From assembly GCA_964030475.1 (NCBI GenBank), contig CAXIPT010000001.1, positions 23,032,776 to 23,096,775 of the forward strand: DNA of 64,000 nt. Direction: 5' to 3'. Below, piece by piece: positions 44,958 to 55,989 of this stretch. The notes beneath the pieces were generated by a model that saw only the letters and a list, made by a program, of their open reading frames with translations, had not been told where the DNA came from and ran no database searches. The translations under genes and the position numbers were made by a program. The stretch comes from Tethya wilhelma. Taxonomy: Eukaryota; Porifera; Demospongiae; Tethyida; Tethyidae. The number at the start of each line of letters is the position of its first letter. The first letter of the stretch is position 1.

Positions 44958-46025
44958 ATGAGTGACTTGGATGGCTCCTCTGGCCACGTGCCAGTTGATA
45001 CTGTCATCCTCTCTCGCCAAAGTCAAGAGCCTTTGGAGATAGAAGCACCTCAAGTAACACCATCCAGTGTTGCCAGAGCCTTTTCCGTAAGCATTGTTAA
45101 TGTTTTTGTTCTAGTTTTTTTTTTGGGGGGGGGGCGCTGTAGTGTTTTTTTTTGTTTATTTTGTTTCAAGGAAGCCTGCATTCAGTGACTAGCCAGATTC
45201 ACTGAATTGCTAAATTTGTGCTTTTCACACTATAGTGGTACAATATCACACGAAAAACTTATTTATGTGTTGGCAATGGGGTGTTATTGTTTTGAAATAT
45301 TCCACAGATTCACCTTTCCACGGTGTGGCTCCAAGAGAGGAATGGGCAACGAGCCTTTTTCCCAGATCCACAGTGTACACGCTTTTATCTCTCTGATGAT
45401 GTTGGATTGCTCGTTCGCTATCTAACTGTTGAAGGAAGAGCACAATCGATTATGCCGCAATCAAGTGATGGCAGGGTCCTTCCTGTTAATACTGGCAGTG
45501 GGCCGTCAACCAGTACTAGCAACCAAAGGATGCCCCTAGCCCATGTTGCCCATAAGCGTGGTCATCAATCGACATTAAATGTTAAAGTGGTTCAAGCTAG
45601 AATGAAGAAGCAAGGAAATGGTCGTCCTGAATTTACGTTCATCAGTCAGCTCTTCATCGAAGTCACAGAGAGTACTGCTAATGTCCCATTTCTAACCAAT
45701 GCTGTCCAAAACAAGTGGGGACAAGACCATGTTCTGGTCACTGCCGATGGTTTGCAATTGGAGGACAGCTCTGGCACTCAAGGTGTGTTGTAATCAATAC
45801 CAAGTTATGTTGTAGTTTTGTGGTTGCATATATACTTTTTCTAGTCTTTCAAGAGTTCACTATAACCTTGTATTCAGATCATAGTTGTCACAAATACTGT
45901 GATTTATGGTCAGTTTGTACCTTGTGGTTTTACTTAATACCCTGTGAGTTTTTCCCCTAGTATCCTGTGGTTTTGAATGAGCTTTAAATAGGCTAACCTT
46001 TTTAAGAATTCCCTCAAGGCCTTTA

Positions 46026-46217
46026 AGGCCACCATACATGAGGCAACTTGGTTGCTAGCAACATGTTGCTTGCAACTGGTTGCCTGAAGTTGACTATGAT
46101 TCAACTTCAGGCAACCTGATTGCTAGCAATTTCATATCACACACAAGGCAACCCAGTTGCCAGCAACGTGTTGCTAGCAACCAAGTTGCCTCAATATTGC
46201 CTCATGTATGGTGGCCT
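46026..46217. mobile_element. PIF/Harbinger-type MITE with TTA duplication
   Basis: AGGCCACCATACATGAGGCA at the left, inverse TGCCTCATGTATGGTGGCCT at the right, TTA at both edges (46023-46025, 46218-46220). Nearly palindromic inside, with many TTGCTAGCAAC words. Ends resemble the right end of the Harbinger element at 51802. Confidence 0.85.
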
Positions 46218-46410
46218 TTAGGTGGGTAATACAGTGAGAATTATAATTTTTCAGAAGTGGTCTGACAAATTGTCAGGCTATCTTAAAAAATGGACTGACA
46301 TGCAACTCACTTGAATGGACATCAACATGGATATAATAATTAATTATTGGAAAGTGACATTTGACAAATAATATTATTACAGTGTTTGTTTAAGTCTGTA
46401 CATGTTTTAA

Positions 46411-46690
46411 TTATTGTAAAAACCAATCGTCCCAATCTTTAAGTGCAAAAGATGTGCCAGAGTCACTTTCAGACGTTGAATCAGAGAAGGAAGATTCTCG
46501 TGGCTTGTATGGTTTCCGAGCTGGTCCCTGGTTGACCCTTCTTGTGGTACAGCAATCATCCCACCATAACTTAACAGCATTCTGTGCATTAAAGTTACGC
46601 AAAGGAGGTCCCTCAATCTGAATTTCCAAGAGATCGTTGAGAGTCTCTGTAGTAAGGTTAGTTCTGCGATCAGAGTGGAAAAAAACCTCT
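46411..46690 (-). pseudogene. C-terminal fragment of a hAT-like transposase
   Basis: About 90 codons on the minus strand: FHSDRRTNLTTETLNDLLEI, IEGPPLRNFNAQNAVKLWWD, TRRVNQGPARKPYKPRE, then a Ser/Asp-rich stretch and WDDWFLQ before the stop. The IEGPP...A..LWW block is a hallmark of the C-terminus of hAT-type transposases in aquatic invertebrates (from memory). Lies antisense in an intron of the RING-like gene. Confidence 0.55.
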
Positions 46691-47715
46691 CAACTTTGCC
46701 ACTAGAAAAAGTAACAACTTTAGGTTGCTTACCTTCAGCTTCAGCGCTTAAGAAGCCTTCAGCCATATTGTCGAGTTACAAACCATCTGGAAAAAAACAG
46801 CTAAAATTGCCACGTGGTAGTGGGCAGGGCCACATGGTAGTAGGTGGGGCTATCAGTCCAGCTAGCTTCTCAACTTCCACGGTACAATGTAGCGCATTTG
46901 TAAGCGCTTGCAAGCGCTTATAAGTTTCTAGAGCCTATAGTGCAAGCATTCTGTATTTAGTGGACAGCATGTCAGACCAGGTAAAAATTTGGTCGGTAGT
47001 TTGACCTTTTGACCCGGTAAATGTCTGTTGACCAAATGTTATAATTCTCACTGGTAATGGGTAACCATTCATCAATTGTTGTTTATTTTTTCAACAATTG
47101 GTAATTGTGAGCCATACATAATAGACAGACAACAGGTTCTAAGTAAGACTTCATAATTGTTCTGTACTGATATTCATTTTGGCTGCAATTCTACTCTAGG
47201 ATGAAAATTCTGGAAGGTCGGTAAGAGGAAAGTATATGCTGTGAAGGAAAGAGCTTTAAAGAAGCGAGTCCAGGAGCAGTTGAGCGAGTCTGAAGCTGAA
47301 GAATCACTTGATGAGCCAAGTAGTAGCTGTAAGAGTAAGAAAGCAAAGTACGATGATGTATTGTCTGAAATCAAGCAGCTAAGGGAAGATCTCTTTTCAG
47401 TCGTGCCTTCTCTGGACATCCCCTTATACCTAAGAAAGCTTTTGCTGGATACATTCAGGTGTGAGATCTGTCACTCTACCATGCAAGGTGTTGCAAGTAC
47501 CTTGTTGGCTGTGTGGATATGTGGTACAAAGGAGATGACGGGATGACAAAGACGTGTCCCAGGTGTCGTACTGGAAGGGGGTATGTCGACACTAGCCATG
47601 TCAATGGTATTGAGGATTTCCTCAATAGCCTGAGGATTATTTTGGGTGATGCACTTCCTAGTCCTGAGTAACTGAGTGATCAGAACATAAGAACAATCAT
47701 TTCCATGCAGCTGCT

Positions 47716-48000
47716 AAAATAATTGTTTGTGCCATTACTTTATTATGGCAATTATTCATGTTGATTTGATATTCTTATGTTGTTGTAGCTATTTCATTGT
47801 TCATGCTATTGTGCCACTGTTTCATGGCAATGTTCATTTGATTTTGACTGATCATGATGATACTACCAATCATTGTCCATGCTATTTTGCCACTGTTTTA
47901 TGGCAATCATTTGATTTTGACTGATCACGACACTATATACAATCGTCGGAAGTGCCATTTTGCCATTGTTTTATTGATTTTGACAGACTTATTGAGTTGT
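47716..48000. repeat. Degenerate tandem repeat, about 90-110 bp units
   Basis: Three to four diverged copies of GTGCCA(T/C)T..TT(T/A)..TGGCAAT..TTCATTTGATTTTGACTGATCA.GA (shown in parts), directly after the RING-like gene. Confidence 0.7.
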
Positions 48001-48704
48001 AAACAATTGAGATTAGAAGAAAGTGACTGTTCAAGTGTACTAGAAGCTTTGCATGCATGCTCTTTATAAAGAAATTAGTGGGCTGGGCCTAGGTGTATAA
48101 GTGGGGGGAGCTGGAAATTGATTCCACTGTCAATTTTCAATTCCTTGCATGAAAAAAGAATGGCCGGTGATGATCTACCAAACGAGATGTAAGTTAAACT
48201 TGAATATTAATTTCCATATTCAATTTTTATTTAATTTTTTCAAAAATAAAGTAGACTCTTTATAGGGAGAGATTTTTTATTTATTTTGTAAAATATTAAA
48301 TGGACCAAATGTCCACTGACCACTATGCAACATTATTGCATGCAAGTTGTTGCACAGTGTATGTTGCCAAAAACTATTGCATGCAACATGTTGCAAGGTG
48401 TTGCACGAAGTAGAAAAGCCTTCAACTTTGTGCAACATATTGCATGACCACATCAAAGAAATAACTACAGAATCTCATGAATAATTAAGGTTAAATAACT
48501 TTCATTCAAGTGCATCTACCTAGCTAGCAAGGTGGTAACTACATACAGCTGCTGCATTGGAATATTACTAACGTTATAGTACATGCTATATTTAGCTACT
48601 AGTAGCTGGCAGCTGCATTTTTAAACTGAACAGCAGCTAGTAGCTATAATTTGCCAAGGTTGTAGCTATTAATAGGCTTTATTTTAGCAGCTAGCTGATC
48701 ATTT

Positions 48705-50405
48705 TCATGGATTGGACGGACCCCTGAAAATGTTGCAAAGCTTATTGATTTATATGAACAACATGAATGCCTCTACAAAACATCACTGAAAGAATACCAC
48801 AACAGAGACAAGAGGTCTGATGCATTGGAAGCAATATCAAAATCTATGGAAATTGAAGGTAGATTGATGTCTAAAGTAATAATTCAATTACAAAGCTTTA
48901 TACTCAGTACTATAATAAATTTTAATGATTGTAGTTCAGGATATTAAGACAAAGATTCGAAGTATTTGAGCACAATATGGAAGTGAGAAAGCGTAAGTTG
49001 TGAAACGGAAGTCTGGGGATGGTGCTGACGATATCTATGTCTCTAAATGGGCACACTATAAACGATTGCAATTTCTTGATATTTACCTCAACCCTAAGAG
49101 CAGTGTATCCAATGTACAGGTATATCACTTGCTACTATATATACAGTTATGTATTAGTCTTATACTAACTATATAGCTAATTAAATCATGTTGTCTTGCC
49201 AAGGCACCGATCCTTCATTGGAGTTGAAATAGCTGCATAAGTAATCACGTATCTGTTTAGCCGAAGATTAATAGTTATTGCTTCCTAGCCTGTCTAAGCT
49301 CTCTGTCGTCTCGCCAACTCCCTGGTAGTACAGTGTGCGTGACTGAATCCTCTGTATCTACACTGCCTGGCGGAGTGTATACATTCTGAGAGGATTGCTT
49401 TGAGCGAAGGAAATTGTGCAGGGTACAGCAAGCCAATACGATATGTTCAACTTTATCGGGTGATAATCCGATTGGTTTCATGAACACTCGAAATCTATTG
49501 GACAATATCCCAAATGCATTTTATACGATTCTCCGAGCTCGACTTAATCGATAGTTGAAAATCCGCCTTTCCTTCGTTAGCCCAACTTGGCTATATGGCT
49601 TTTGTAGATACTGCTTGAGTTGGAAAGCATCATCAGCAACAATCATGTATGGAAGTGGTATTCCATTGTCTTGGCTGATGGTATGTTCAGGTTCTCTGCT
49701 TCCAATGCACTATACAGGTCACTCTTTCCAAAAACTCCTCCGTCATTGACACGGCCATTGCTTCCGATGTCCACATACAAAAACTTGTAGTCAGCATCAA
49801 CGATAGCTAAAAGAATTATGCTGAAACTGTGCTTGTTGTTGTAGTATGATCCACTGTTCGGAGGGGGTCGAATAAGTACGTGCTTTCCGTCCAGTGCACC
49901 AATACACAACGGTGTGGAAACTGCCATTGTGAATGGAAATGAGCAGCAATTGCTTCCCATTCAGCTTCTGTAGTTGGAACCTATATTCAAAACAGCGACA
50001 AGCTTGTAGTGTGCACTAATTAGAAACAGTACAGTTATATATATTATTCTATAGCATATGACATATACTGTACCTATGCATCATAATGTTAATGTCTCTG
50101 CAGGAAATACTTCTAGTACTGGAAGAGGAAGAATCAGAAATGATTGTACACTCACCAGGTCCACACTCAACAAAACGTCCAGTTGAGAAAGCTATTCAAC
50201 CTAAAAAGAGCAAGTGACAGAAAAGACAGAACAAGAAGATATACTTCTAGAGAAAGCCATCAAATGTATGGAACAAAACTTCGAGTGTGCCATCCACAGA
50301 TTCAGTCAGGGATACAGATGATATTTTTGCAGAGTGGGTAGCTACAGAACTTAGAGCAATTAAAAGTGAAAGAAAGAAACGGTTTGTCAAATTTCAAATC
50401 TAATC
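48705..50405 (+). pseudogene. MADF-domain partner protein of the Harbinger element
   Basis: MADF proteins bind DNA and help the Harbinger transposase reach its ends. Block 1 (about 48711-48856): TPENVAKLIDLYEQHECLYK and YHNRDKRSDALEAISKSME, a MADF N-half, with a GT donor. Block 2 (48936-49120): QDIKTKIRSI, a TGA, AQYGSE, a TAA, then DIYVSKWAHYKRLQFLDIYL, the MADF C-half, with donor GTATAT. Block 3 (50104-50405, after a 980-bp intron): acidic start, KRPVEKAIQPKKSK, then, with shifts, EDILLEKAIKCMEQ and DTDDIFAEWVATELRAIKSE plus KKRFVKFQI, the BESS-like C-terminal motif. Two stops in the MADF and shifts in block 3 show decay; a first exon near 48162 (MAGDDLPNE) is possible. Confidence 0.65.
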
Positions 50406-51744
50406 TGTTCTGTATTCCTGCCATGATACTGATGACATGGGCAGGTCATCTTCGTCGAAATCGCATCATGATCTACCTGATTTTTAATCACCATTCCGAG
50501 TACAACTACTTTCCCCTACTATGGCATATCCAACCACTGAACCGTGAGTCAGAGACAGTATATAAACTTGGAGTCTGAGCTGTATAATTGAGGCAAGCCT
50601 GAGCGAGCCCCACATAGTCTTGTCAATGGTCAAATTTCTGTCTGTCTGTCTGTCTGTACACGGTGGACACTTTCCGTATATTCAATTTATTCGAAAGCAC
50701 TGTTGTAATATTGAAATCGATTGTGCAATGATTTGCTAAGTCTGTTGATCATAGATAATGAAGAAAATGCCTCGAAATGATTCAGTTGAGTCGTCAACAG
50801 CAGCGACGCCCGAGGGAAACAGCACGCTCGTCTTGCCCAAGAAAGAGTCGTAGTCAATACATAAACTTCGCTTAGTGCTCTGCGATCCAGCTAGCACACT
50901 GCACGCTTGCGTACTCTGCTCAAGTTGCACCATGCATGCATGATCTAGCCATAGGACTGGATCGTCGCGAAAGAAAACAAAACACTGACTTGTCAAAATC
51001 GAAATAATCGGATCGTCAAATTAGAAAACTACTTTCAGGTTTCGCTCAGAAATTTCAAGCCAATTTCTACTATCTATGCTTAGCATCGATGTAATGTCTT
51101 CCCAATCGCAGTGCTGTGGTCTTACAAACTGTATGCGCTCAGGCTCGCCCCATAGATGCTTGCATCTGTCTAGTATTAGTATAGTATTGATCGTGACATA
51201 CATGCAGACAAGAATTTAATCACTTGTATTATAGTTATTTACCTTCAAAAAATTTTGAAGTTCTTTTGAAATGGCAATGCAGGTTTCTGGGATGATTCTT
51301 CTAATAGTTTGGGTAGGAATTCTGTAGATATACTGTAAACTGGTATGTCTCCCTTATATAATTATTATGATAATATAATAACTGTTTACCTCCAAAAAAG
51401 TTGCTTGTTAGTAAACATTTCACAAGAAACGTAAGATTAATGCAAGTCTCTCTGCAGGAGATATTGCTTGCCACAAATGCATGCGTGTCTCTGTACGTGA
51501 TGGATGGTCCAACAGCACTTAAGATCTCCTCAAATGCAGAAGCATCCATTCGTAAAAAGTTACAGTATGAGGACACATCAGTCAACTGTAGTTCTCTCAG
51601 AAATTGATGGTATGCTCCGAACTGCTCTCTTTGTCTGATCCACTGTCTTGTCCAAATGGTCTTGTTTCTTTGCCTTTCTCTTTTTCTCTTTATAACAATA
51701 GCTACAACTAAACCACAAGCTCCAACACACAGTTGTTCACTCAT
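49275..51744 (-). pseudogene. PIF/Harbinger (DDE_Tnp_4) transposase, interlocked with the MADF gene
   Basis: Exon 1 51390-51744 (MSEQLCVGACG..., WIRQREQFGAYHQFLRELQL, YCNFLRMDASAFEEIL), exon 2 51243-51352 (RHTSLQYIYRIPTQTIRRI), then from 49981 downward a block opening VPTTEAEWEAIAAHFHSQWQ, ALDGKHVLIRPPPNSGSYY with the first catalytic Asp, FLYVDIGSNGRVNDGGVFG, and, one frame over, MIVADDAFQLKQYL with the second Asp. The third residue, Glu in RRIV-E-NAFG, is replaced by a TAA stop at about 49520. Also a ~5-bp insertion before the first Asp block and a shift near 49650. The frame then reads NAFGILSNRFRVF to the end at 49275. Exons 1 and 2 join in phase. Confidence 0.8.
50406..51242. other. Interior of the Harbinger intron, unassigned insert
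   Basis: Contains a short (TCTG)n run at 50638-50657 and a loose inverted pair of AAGCCTGAGCGAGCCCC (50594) and its partner GCTCAGGCTCGCCCC (51138). No gene was recognised. Confidence 0.4.
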
Positions 51745-51944
51745 TTTTTTTATTGTGTTGCATGGCAATGTTGTTGAAATGTTGCATAGTGTATGATGGC
51801 CTTTATGAGTTAGTATCAGTGTAGTTAACAATCTGCATTTTTATAGTCAATAGGTTGACTACTATATTAAATGGTGGCCAGAATCAGAACCAGAGCCATG
51901 GGGATGCATTTACACTATATACATCAGCACTTTGATTCATAACT

Positions 51945-52370
51945 TGAGCGGTTGGAGGCAATGACGAACTTCTCATTAATACAAATTCCTCGGTAAATGG
52001 AATTTGTCAGCGCTTCCATGTTCTTAGAAAGTCTCTCCATTGTCTGGTGGTCCATCTTTTCCATTCGATCTAGCATATATTTTTTTTACACTTAAGAAGC
52101 TGAGCGTCCAGAGGCAGCTTACGCTTGAGTTTTATTCATTCAGATTCTTTGCTAGTAGATCTCTATTTCTAAGGAACTGTCCTGTGAGCTGCCGTGTGAA
52201 GTAGCCATCTCGTCAGGTTGCTCAGCACTTTCTGGAGCACTTGAAGGAAAGTCTCCACTCACTTGCTATCTGTTCAGTTGATGGTGAACCTCCCCAAACC
52301 TTTGCACACGGTTCGAAGTAGAGCATGATCACTTTGCCATGGCCACTTTTTCACCAAGAATCTACAGCCT
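51945..52370 (-). pseudogene. Relic of a Myb/SANT-like or MADF-type protein
   Basis: Minus-strand coding remnants in order: SGDFPSSAPESAEQPDEMAT, HGSSQDSSLEIEI, then after stops LDRMEKMDHQTMERLSKNME and ALTNSIYRGICI. The last block resembles the C-terminal helix of Myb/SANT-like transposon proteins. Several stops. Confidence 0.4.
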
Positions 52371-52619
52371 GTCAATACTTAAGTCTAATGTGTTTCAATT
52401 TGGTTGTTAATACTTGTTTGGTAATCTTTTGCTTGCTTATTCTTACTTGAACTTTCATCAGACTGACTGCTGGAAAGTTTATCAAGAAACCTTCCAATAT
52501 GTCGCTGTATTTGTCCTTCGCTGATTTCCAGTCTGTACTTTCCGGGCCCTGATATAGTATGACCTAGTCACCTAATTTTTGTTTAACTCTTCCACAATAA
52601 TTATCCTAAACATATACNA

Positions 52620-52710
52620 GCTATTCCATCTTGTTTGCTTTCTTTTTTACGATTTGGCCATTCCTATGTCTCATTACATTTCCAATGTTTTTTTCACTTG
52701 TTTGTTCTCA
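52620..52710. repeat. Fragment of the GGCCATTCCTATGT repeat
   Basis: CTATTCCATCTTGTTTGC ... ACGATTTGGCCATTCCTATG ... CATTTCCAATGTTTTTTTCA; begins two bases after the n at 52618. Confidence 0.7.
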
Positions 52711-52842
52711 TTTTTTCATAATTCTACATCACAGTTAAGTTCGTGTGTATATGGTAGTTTACTTGTACACTATCAGCATGGATATTATAGCTTATGTTAT
52801 AATCTACAATATCAGCAATGTCAGTGAAGCAGCTGCTCATCT

Positions 52843-53979
52843 TCTTATAATGACAACTATGTAACAAAGTAGTCTATTCACCTCTTGAATATTCGAGGCT
52901 GAAAGGTACCGGTAACTGGTTACAGAGACTTCAGCACAACCAGAAATCTTCAGGTAAAACGGGCAGTCAGCGAATATTCGGATTCCAAATAACGCACACT
53001 TGTCTAACTGCTCAGTGTAGTTAAGGCAGGTATCATGTTTTTTCTTGATCTGAATTTGCTAAAAATGTGTTCAGGGTTTTGTCTAGTTTTTAATACTAAG
53101 CTCTGTTGGGAATAATTTTATTTCATATTTAGATTAAGCATACATGGATAAATACACATATTCAATGGTTGTCATGGAAACATGTGTTTTCCATATATGG
53201 CCATTTCAATTTGAGGCTAAAATATTGTAGTTTTTCTAGTTTGCCGCTACGAAAAAAGGTTTTAATCCAAAAAATTTTAGTATTATATCAAACATTATTA
53301 AGCAATTCACCAACTGGAAAATTTGTCCTATAAAAACAGTATGGCTGTAAATTAGAAAAAACTACCAAAAAATGCACATTTTTGTACCTAATTAAGCATT
53401 TGCATTGTAATTTTTTCTAAGTAGTTAATGCAGGACAAATTTTCTAAGCTGAATTTTGTAAAGTGACAAAATATGAACTAGTAGTCAAATTTCTGGGTCA
53501 AAAAAACAAATATTTCGTAGCAGCAAGTTCTTCTGAACAAAAAAGGAATTAGCACAATGGGCGTGGGAGTGTGGTTATAGTTACCATGGAAACATGTTAT
53601 GGAGTTATCATAGAATAGTGATAACAATCTCCCAATATCATTAAAATTTCATAATATTACAGTATTTAAAAAAAAATACATGGGTGAATATTTGGTAGCC
53701 TTAATTAGTGCCTTGGTATGAATACCAGCCTTAAGTACAATGAGTGGAAAGGGTCGTCACTTTGATTTCCAAAGTAGCTAATGAATTTATTAATGAGTAG
53801 AGAAATGAATGGCTGCCATACGGAGAAGGCGCTTTTCGTCTTGTATCTAGCGACTCAGCTAGAGAAACGAATAACCGATGCAAAAAGCGACTGAAGACAA
53901 AGATACCAAGTTTATTCGTTCAAGAATCAGCTTCTGAAAGTGAGCGGTCTCTGAGAAAAGGCTTGCCAACATAGAAGAA

Positions 53980-54010
<31 letters not shown>

Positions 54011-54231
54011 AAGAAGATGGAGAAAATTGGAGGTTTGGCATATTTTTGTTTGGATGGTTTTAGGCCATGTTTTTAGGCTTGTTAGAAAGAGAAAGAGCTA
54101 AATAGTAGCTTAAGAAGCCTTTTAGTGCCAAGCGCTCAGTTTTTGCAGAGTTATTCGCGTGAATATTTGTATTGCGCTAATGGGCACCCGTGCCATTCCT
54201 ATGTACCCAGTACTACCGTACTGGGAACTGG
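52843..54231. repeat. CAGTACTACCGTACTG repeat family, full copy split by an insertion
   Basis: Plus orientation. The 5' part 52843-53011 (ACTATGTAAC, GGTACCGGTAACTGG, ACGCACACTTGTCTAACTG) is separated from the 3' part 53744-54231 (GGAAAGGGTCGTC, (AAG)n at 53975-54016, CTAATGGGCAC, CCCAGTACTACCGTACTGGG) by the 732-bp element below. Confidence 0.82.
53012..53743. mobile_element. TCAGTGTAGTTAAGG element, copy 1 (nested)
   Basis: Ends TCAGTGTAGTTAAGGCAGGT and the diverged inverse GCCTTAAGTACAATGA. Non-coding, AT-rich. Inserted inside the repeat 52843-54231. Same terminal sequence as 55108-55806. Confidence 0.65.
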
Positions 54232-55107
54232 TACACGTGGACTGTCCTAACACTGTCCCACTGTCCCATGGTACACTTAGACAGGACAGACAGTTGGGAT
54301 TACACTGTATAGCACTGGTACTCGTGGATTGTCCTATATCACTGTCCCATTGTCCCATGGTACACTTAGACAGGACAGACAGTTGGGATTACACTGTATA
54401 GCATTGGTACATGTGGACTGTCCTAGATCTGTCCCAATGTCCCATGGTACAATTAGACAGGACAGACAGTTGGGTTTACACGGTAGAACACTGTCCCAAT
54501 GTCCCATGGTACACTTGAACAGGACAGAGAGTTGGGATTAAACTGTATAGCACTGGTACATGGGGACAGTCCTAGACCTGTCCCAATGTCCCATGGTATA
54601 CTTGGACTGGATGCAGTTGACACTGTATAGCACTGGTACATGTGGACTGTGCTAGACCTGTCCCAATGTTCCACAGTACACTTGGACAGGAGGGACAGTT
54701 GGGATTACACTGTATAGCACTGGTACACGTGGACTGTCCTAGACCTGTCCCAATGTCCCACAGTACACTTGGACAGGACGGACAGTTGGGATTACACTGT
54801 ATAGCACGTACTGGTACACGTGGACTGTCCTAGACCTGTCCCAATGTCCCATGGTACACTTAGACAGGACAGACAGTTGGGTTTACACTGTAGAACACTG
54901 TCCTATTGTCCCATGGTACACTTGAACAGGACAGAGAGTTGGGATTAAACTGTATAGCACTGGTACATGTGGACAGTCCTAGACCTGTCCCAATGTCCCA
55001 TGGTATACTTGGACTGGATGCAGTTGACACTGTATAGCACTGGTACATGTGGACTGTGCTAGACCTGTCCCAATGTTCCACGGTAGACTTATTTGGACAG
55101 GAGGGAC
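54228..55107. repeat. ~88-bp minisatellite with a ~408-bp higher-order period
   Basis: About ten copies of a unit containing TGTCCCAATGTCCCATGGTA, CTT(A/G)GACAGGACAGACAGTTGG and ACACTGTATAGCACTGGTAC. Spacing is 89, 88, then ~61 for shortened units. The block from 54419 recurs from 54827 with the same order of full and shortened units. Not coding. Confidence 0.88.
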
Positions 55108-55806
55108 TCAATGTAGTTAAGGCTGCCTCAACTTTTAAAATAGCCTAATAATGTACAATTTGTAGTTTGGATATCTCTTCAGGAATTTATTATATTCACA
55201 AAAACCTTACATCCATTGATTGTTTGACCAATGATAAAAAATATTTTCAAGTGTGAATGTCATGTGACCCACAGGGGTGGGACAGGATGATGTCCTCTTT
55301 GTAAGACCTCAATGCAAAGATGCAGAGCTGGATATTTATTTTCACAATGTCATATTTTGTCAGAATATTGTATTTATCTTCAAGATTTTGAATCTGCTTG
55401 GAAAATTGGTCTTACAAACTTTATTAGGTAGAAACAGAGAGAAATAGGCCTATTTCTAAATATTGCACACCTATTTATATATGCGTATTGATTTTTTCTC
55501 ACTAATTAACGATGGGTACCCCAGTTTCCGGGCAGATCTAATATTTTATGGTTAAGATGCACTAGATAAGGAGGAAAAATGCCTCTTCAAATAAACATTC
55601 AGCTCTGCATTCACAAAAGTATGTATTTTTGTCTGTAGCCACGCCCACAAGTGTTATTTAATTTTCATTTTCACAATTTATATCCAATAAAATAAAAATA
55701 CGATGGTTATTAAGTTTGGTCTTCCAGTCACCAAGTACACGAAGGGGTACACCTTTAATTATGTCCTTAACTTCCTTAAAATATGAGGCATCCTTAACTA
55801 CACTGA
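55108..55806. mobile_element. TCAATGTAGTTAAGG element, copy 2, in the minisatellite
   Basis: 699 bp, TCAATGTAGTTAAGGCTGCC at the left, inverse GGCATCCTTAACTACACTGA at the right, GGAC repeated at both edges (55104-55107, 55807-55810). It splits one minisatellite unit. No coding frame. Confidence 0.78.
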
Positions 55807-55975
55807 GGACAGTTGGGATTACACTGTATAGCACTGGTACACACGGACAGTCCTAGACCTGTCCCAATGTCCCATGCTACATTTACATAGTTGGATTACA
55901 CTTTATAGCATGGGTACATGTGGACTGTCTTAGCCCTGTCCCATTGTACACTTGTAGCAAACGCGTATCAGCTGG
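55807..55975. repeat. Continuation of the ~88-bp minisatellite
   Basis: Two further, more diverged units (ACAGTTGGGATTACACTGTA ... TGTCCCAATGTCCCATG ...). Confidence 0.8.
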
Positions 55976-55989
55976 GATTTCACACTGGT

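Larger units (their letters stand above)
44958..47671 (+). pseudogene. RING-like zinc finger protein gene, three exons, disrupted
   Basis: Exon 1 44958-45086 (43 codons), exon 2 45308-45782, exon 3 47200-47671; phases agree. Exon 2 encodes WLQERNGQRAFFPDPQCTRF and a region with SQLFIEVTESTANVPFLTNA and WGQDHVLVTADGLQL. Exon 3 has a Lys/Glu-rich stretch, a helix (YDDVLSEIKQLREDLFSVVP) and a RING-like finger: FRCEICHST, then, one frame over, CCKYLVGCVDMWY and TCPRCRTGRGY. Lesions: a TGA is the second codon of exon 3, and a length change inside the finger shifts the frame. Intron 2 contains a Harbinger MITE and a hAT fragment. Function unknown; such fingers suggest ubiquitin-ligase-type or transposon-borne proteins (inference). 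Confidence 0.55.
48297..51802. mobile_element. PIF/Harbinger transposon with MADF partner gene
   Basis: Right end GCATAGTGTATGATGGCCT followed by TTA (51803-51805); the left end near 48297 (TTA, then diverged, then ACCACTATGCAACATTATTG) is weaker. Inside are a PIF/Harbinger transposase (-) and a MADF gene (+), the usual two-protein set for this superfamily. Both carry inactivating changes. Confidence 0.7.

Noticed and set aside
50736..51203. Two minus-strand frames as extra Harbinger exons
   Set aside because: Their translations do not resemble the transposase, and the exon at 51243 continues directly into the block at 49981 by homology.
54122..55111. Several 60-80-codon frames on both strands in the 54-55 kb array
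   Set aside because: Frames arise because the minisatellite unit lacks stops in some phases; no splice signals, start context or domain.
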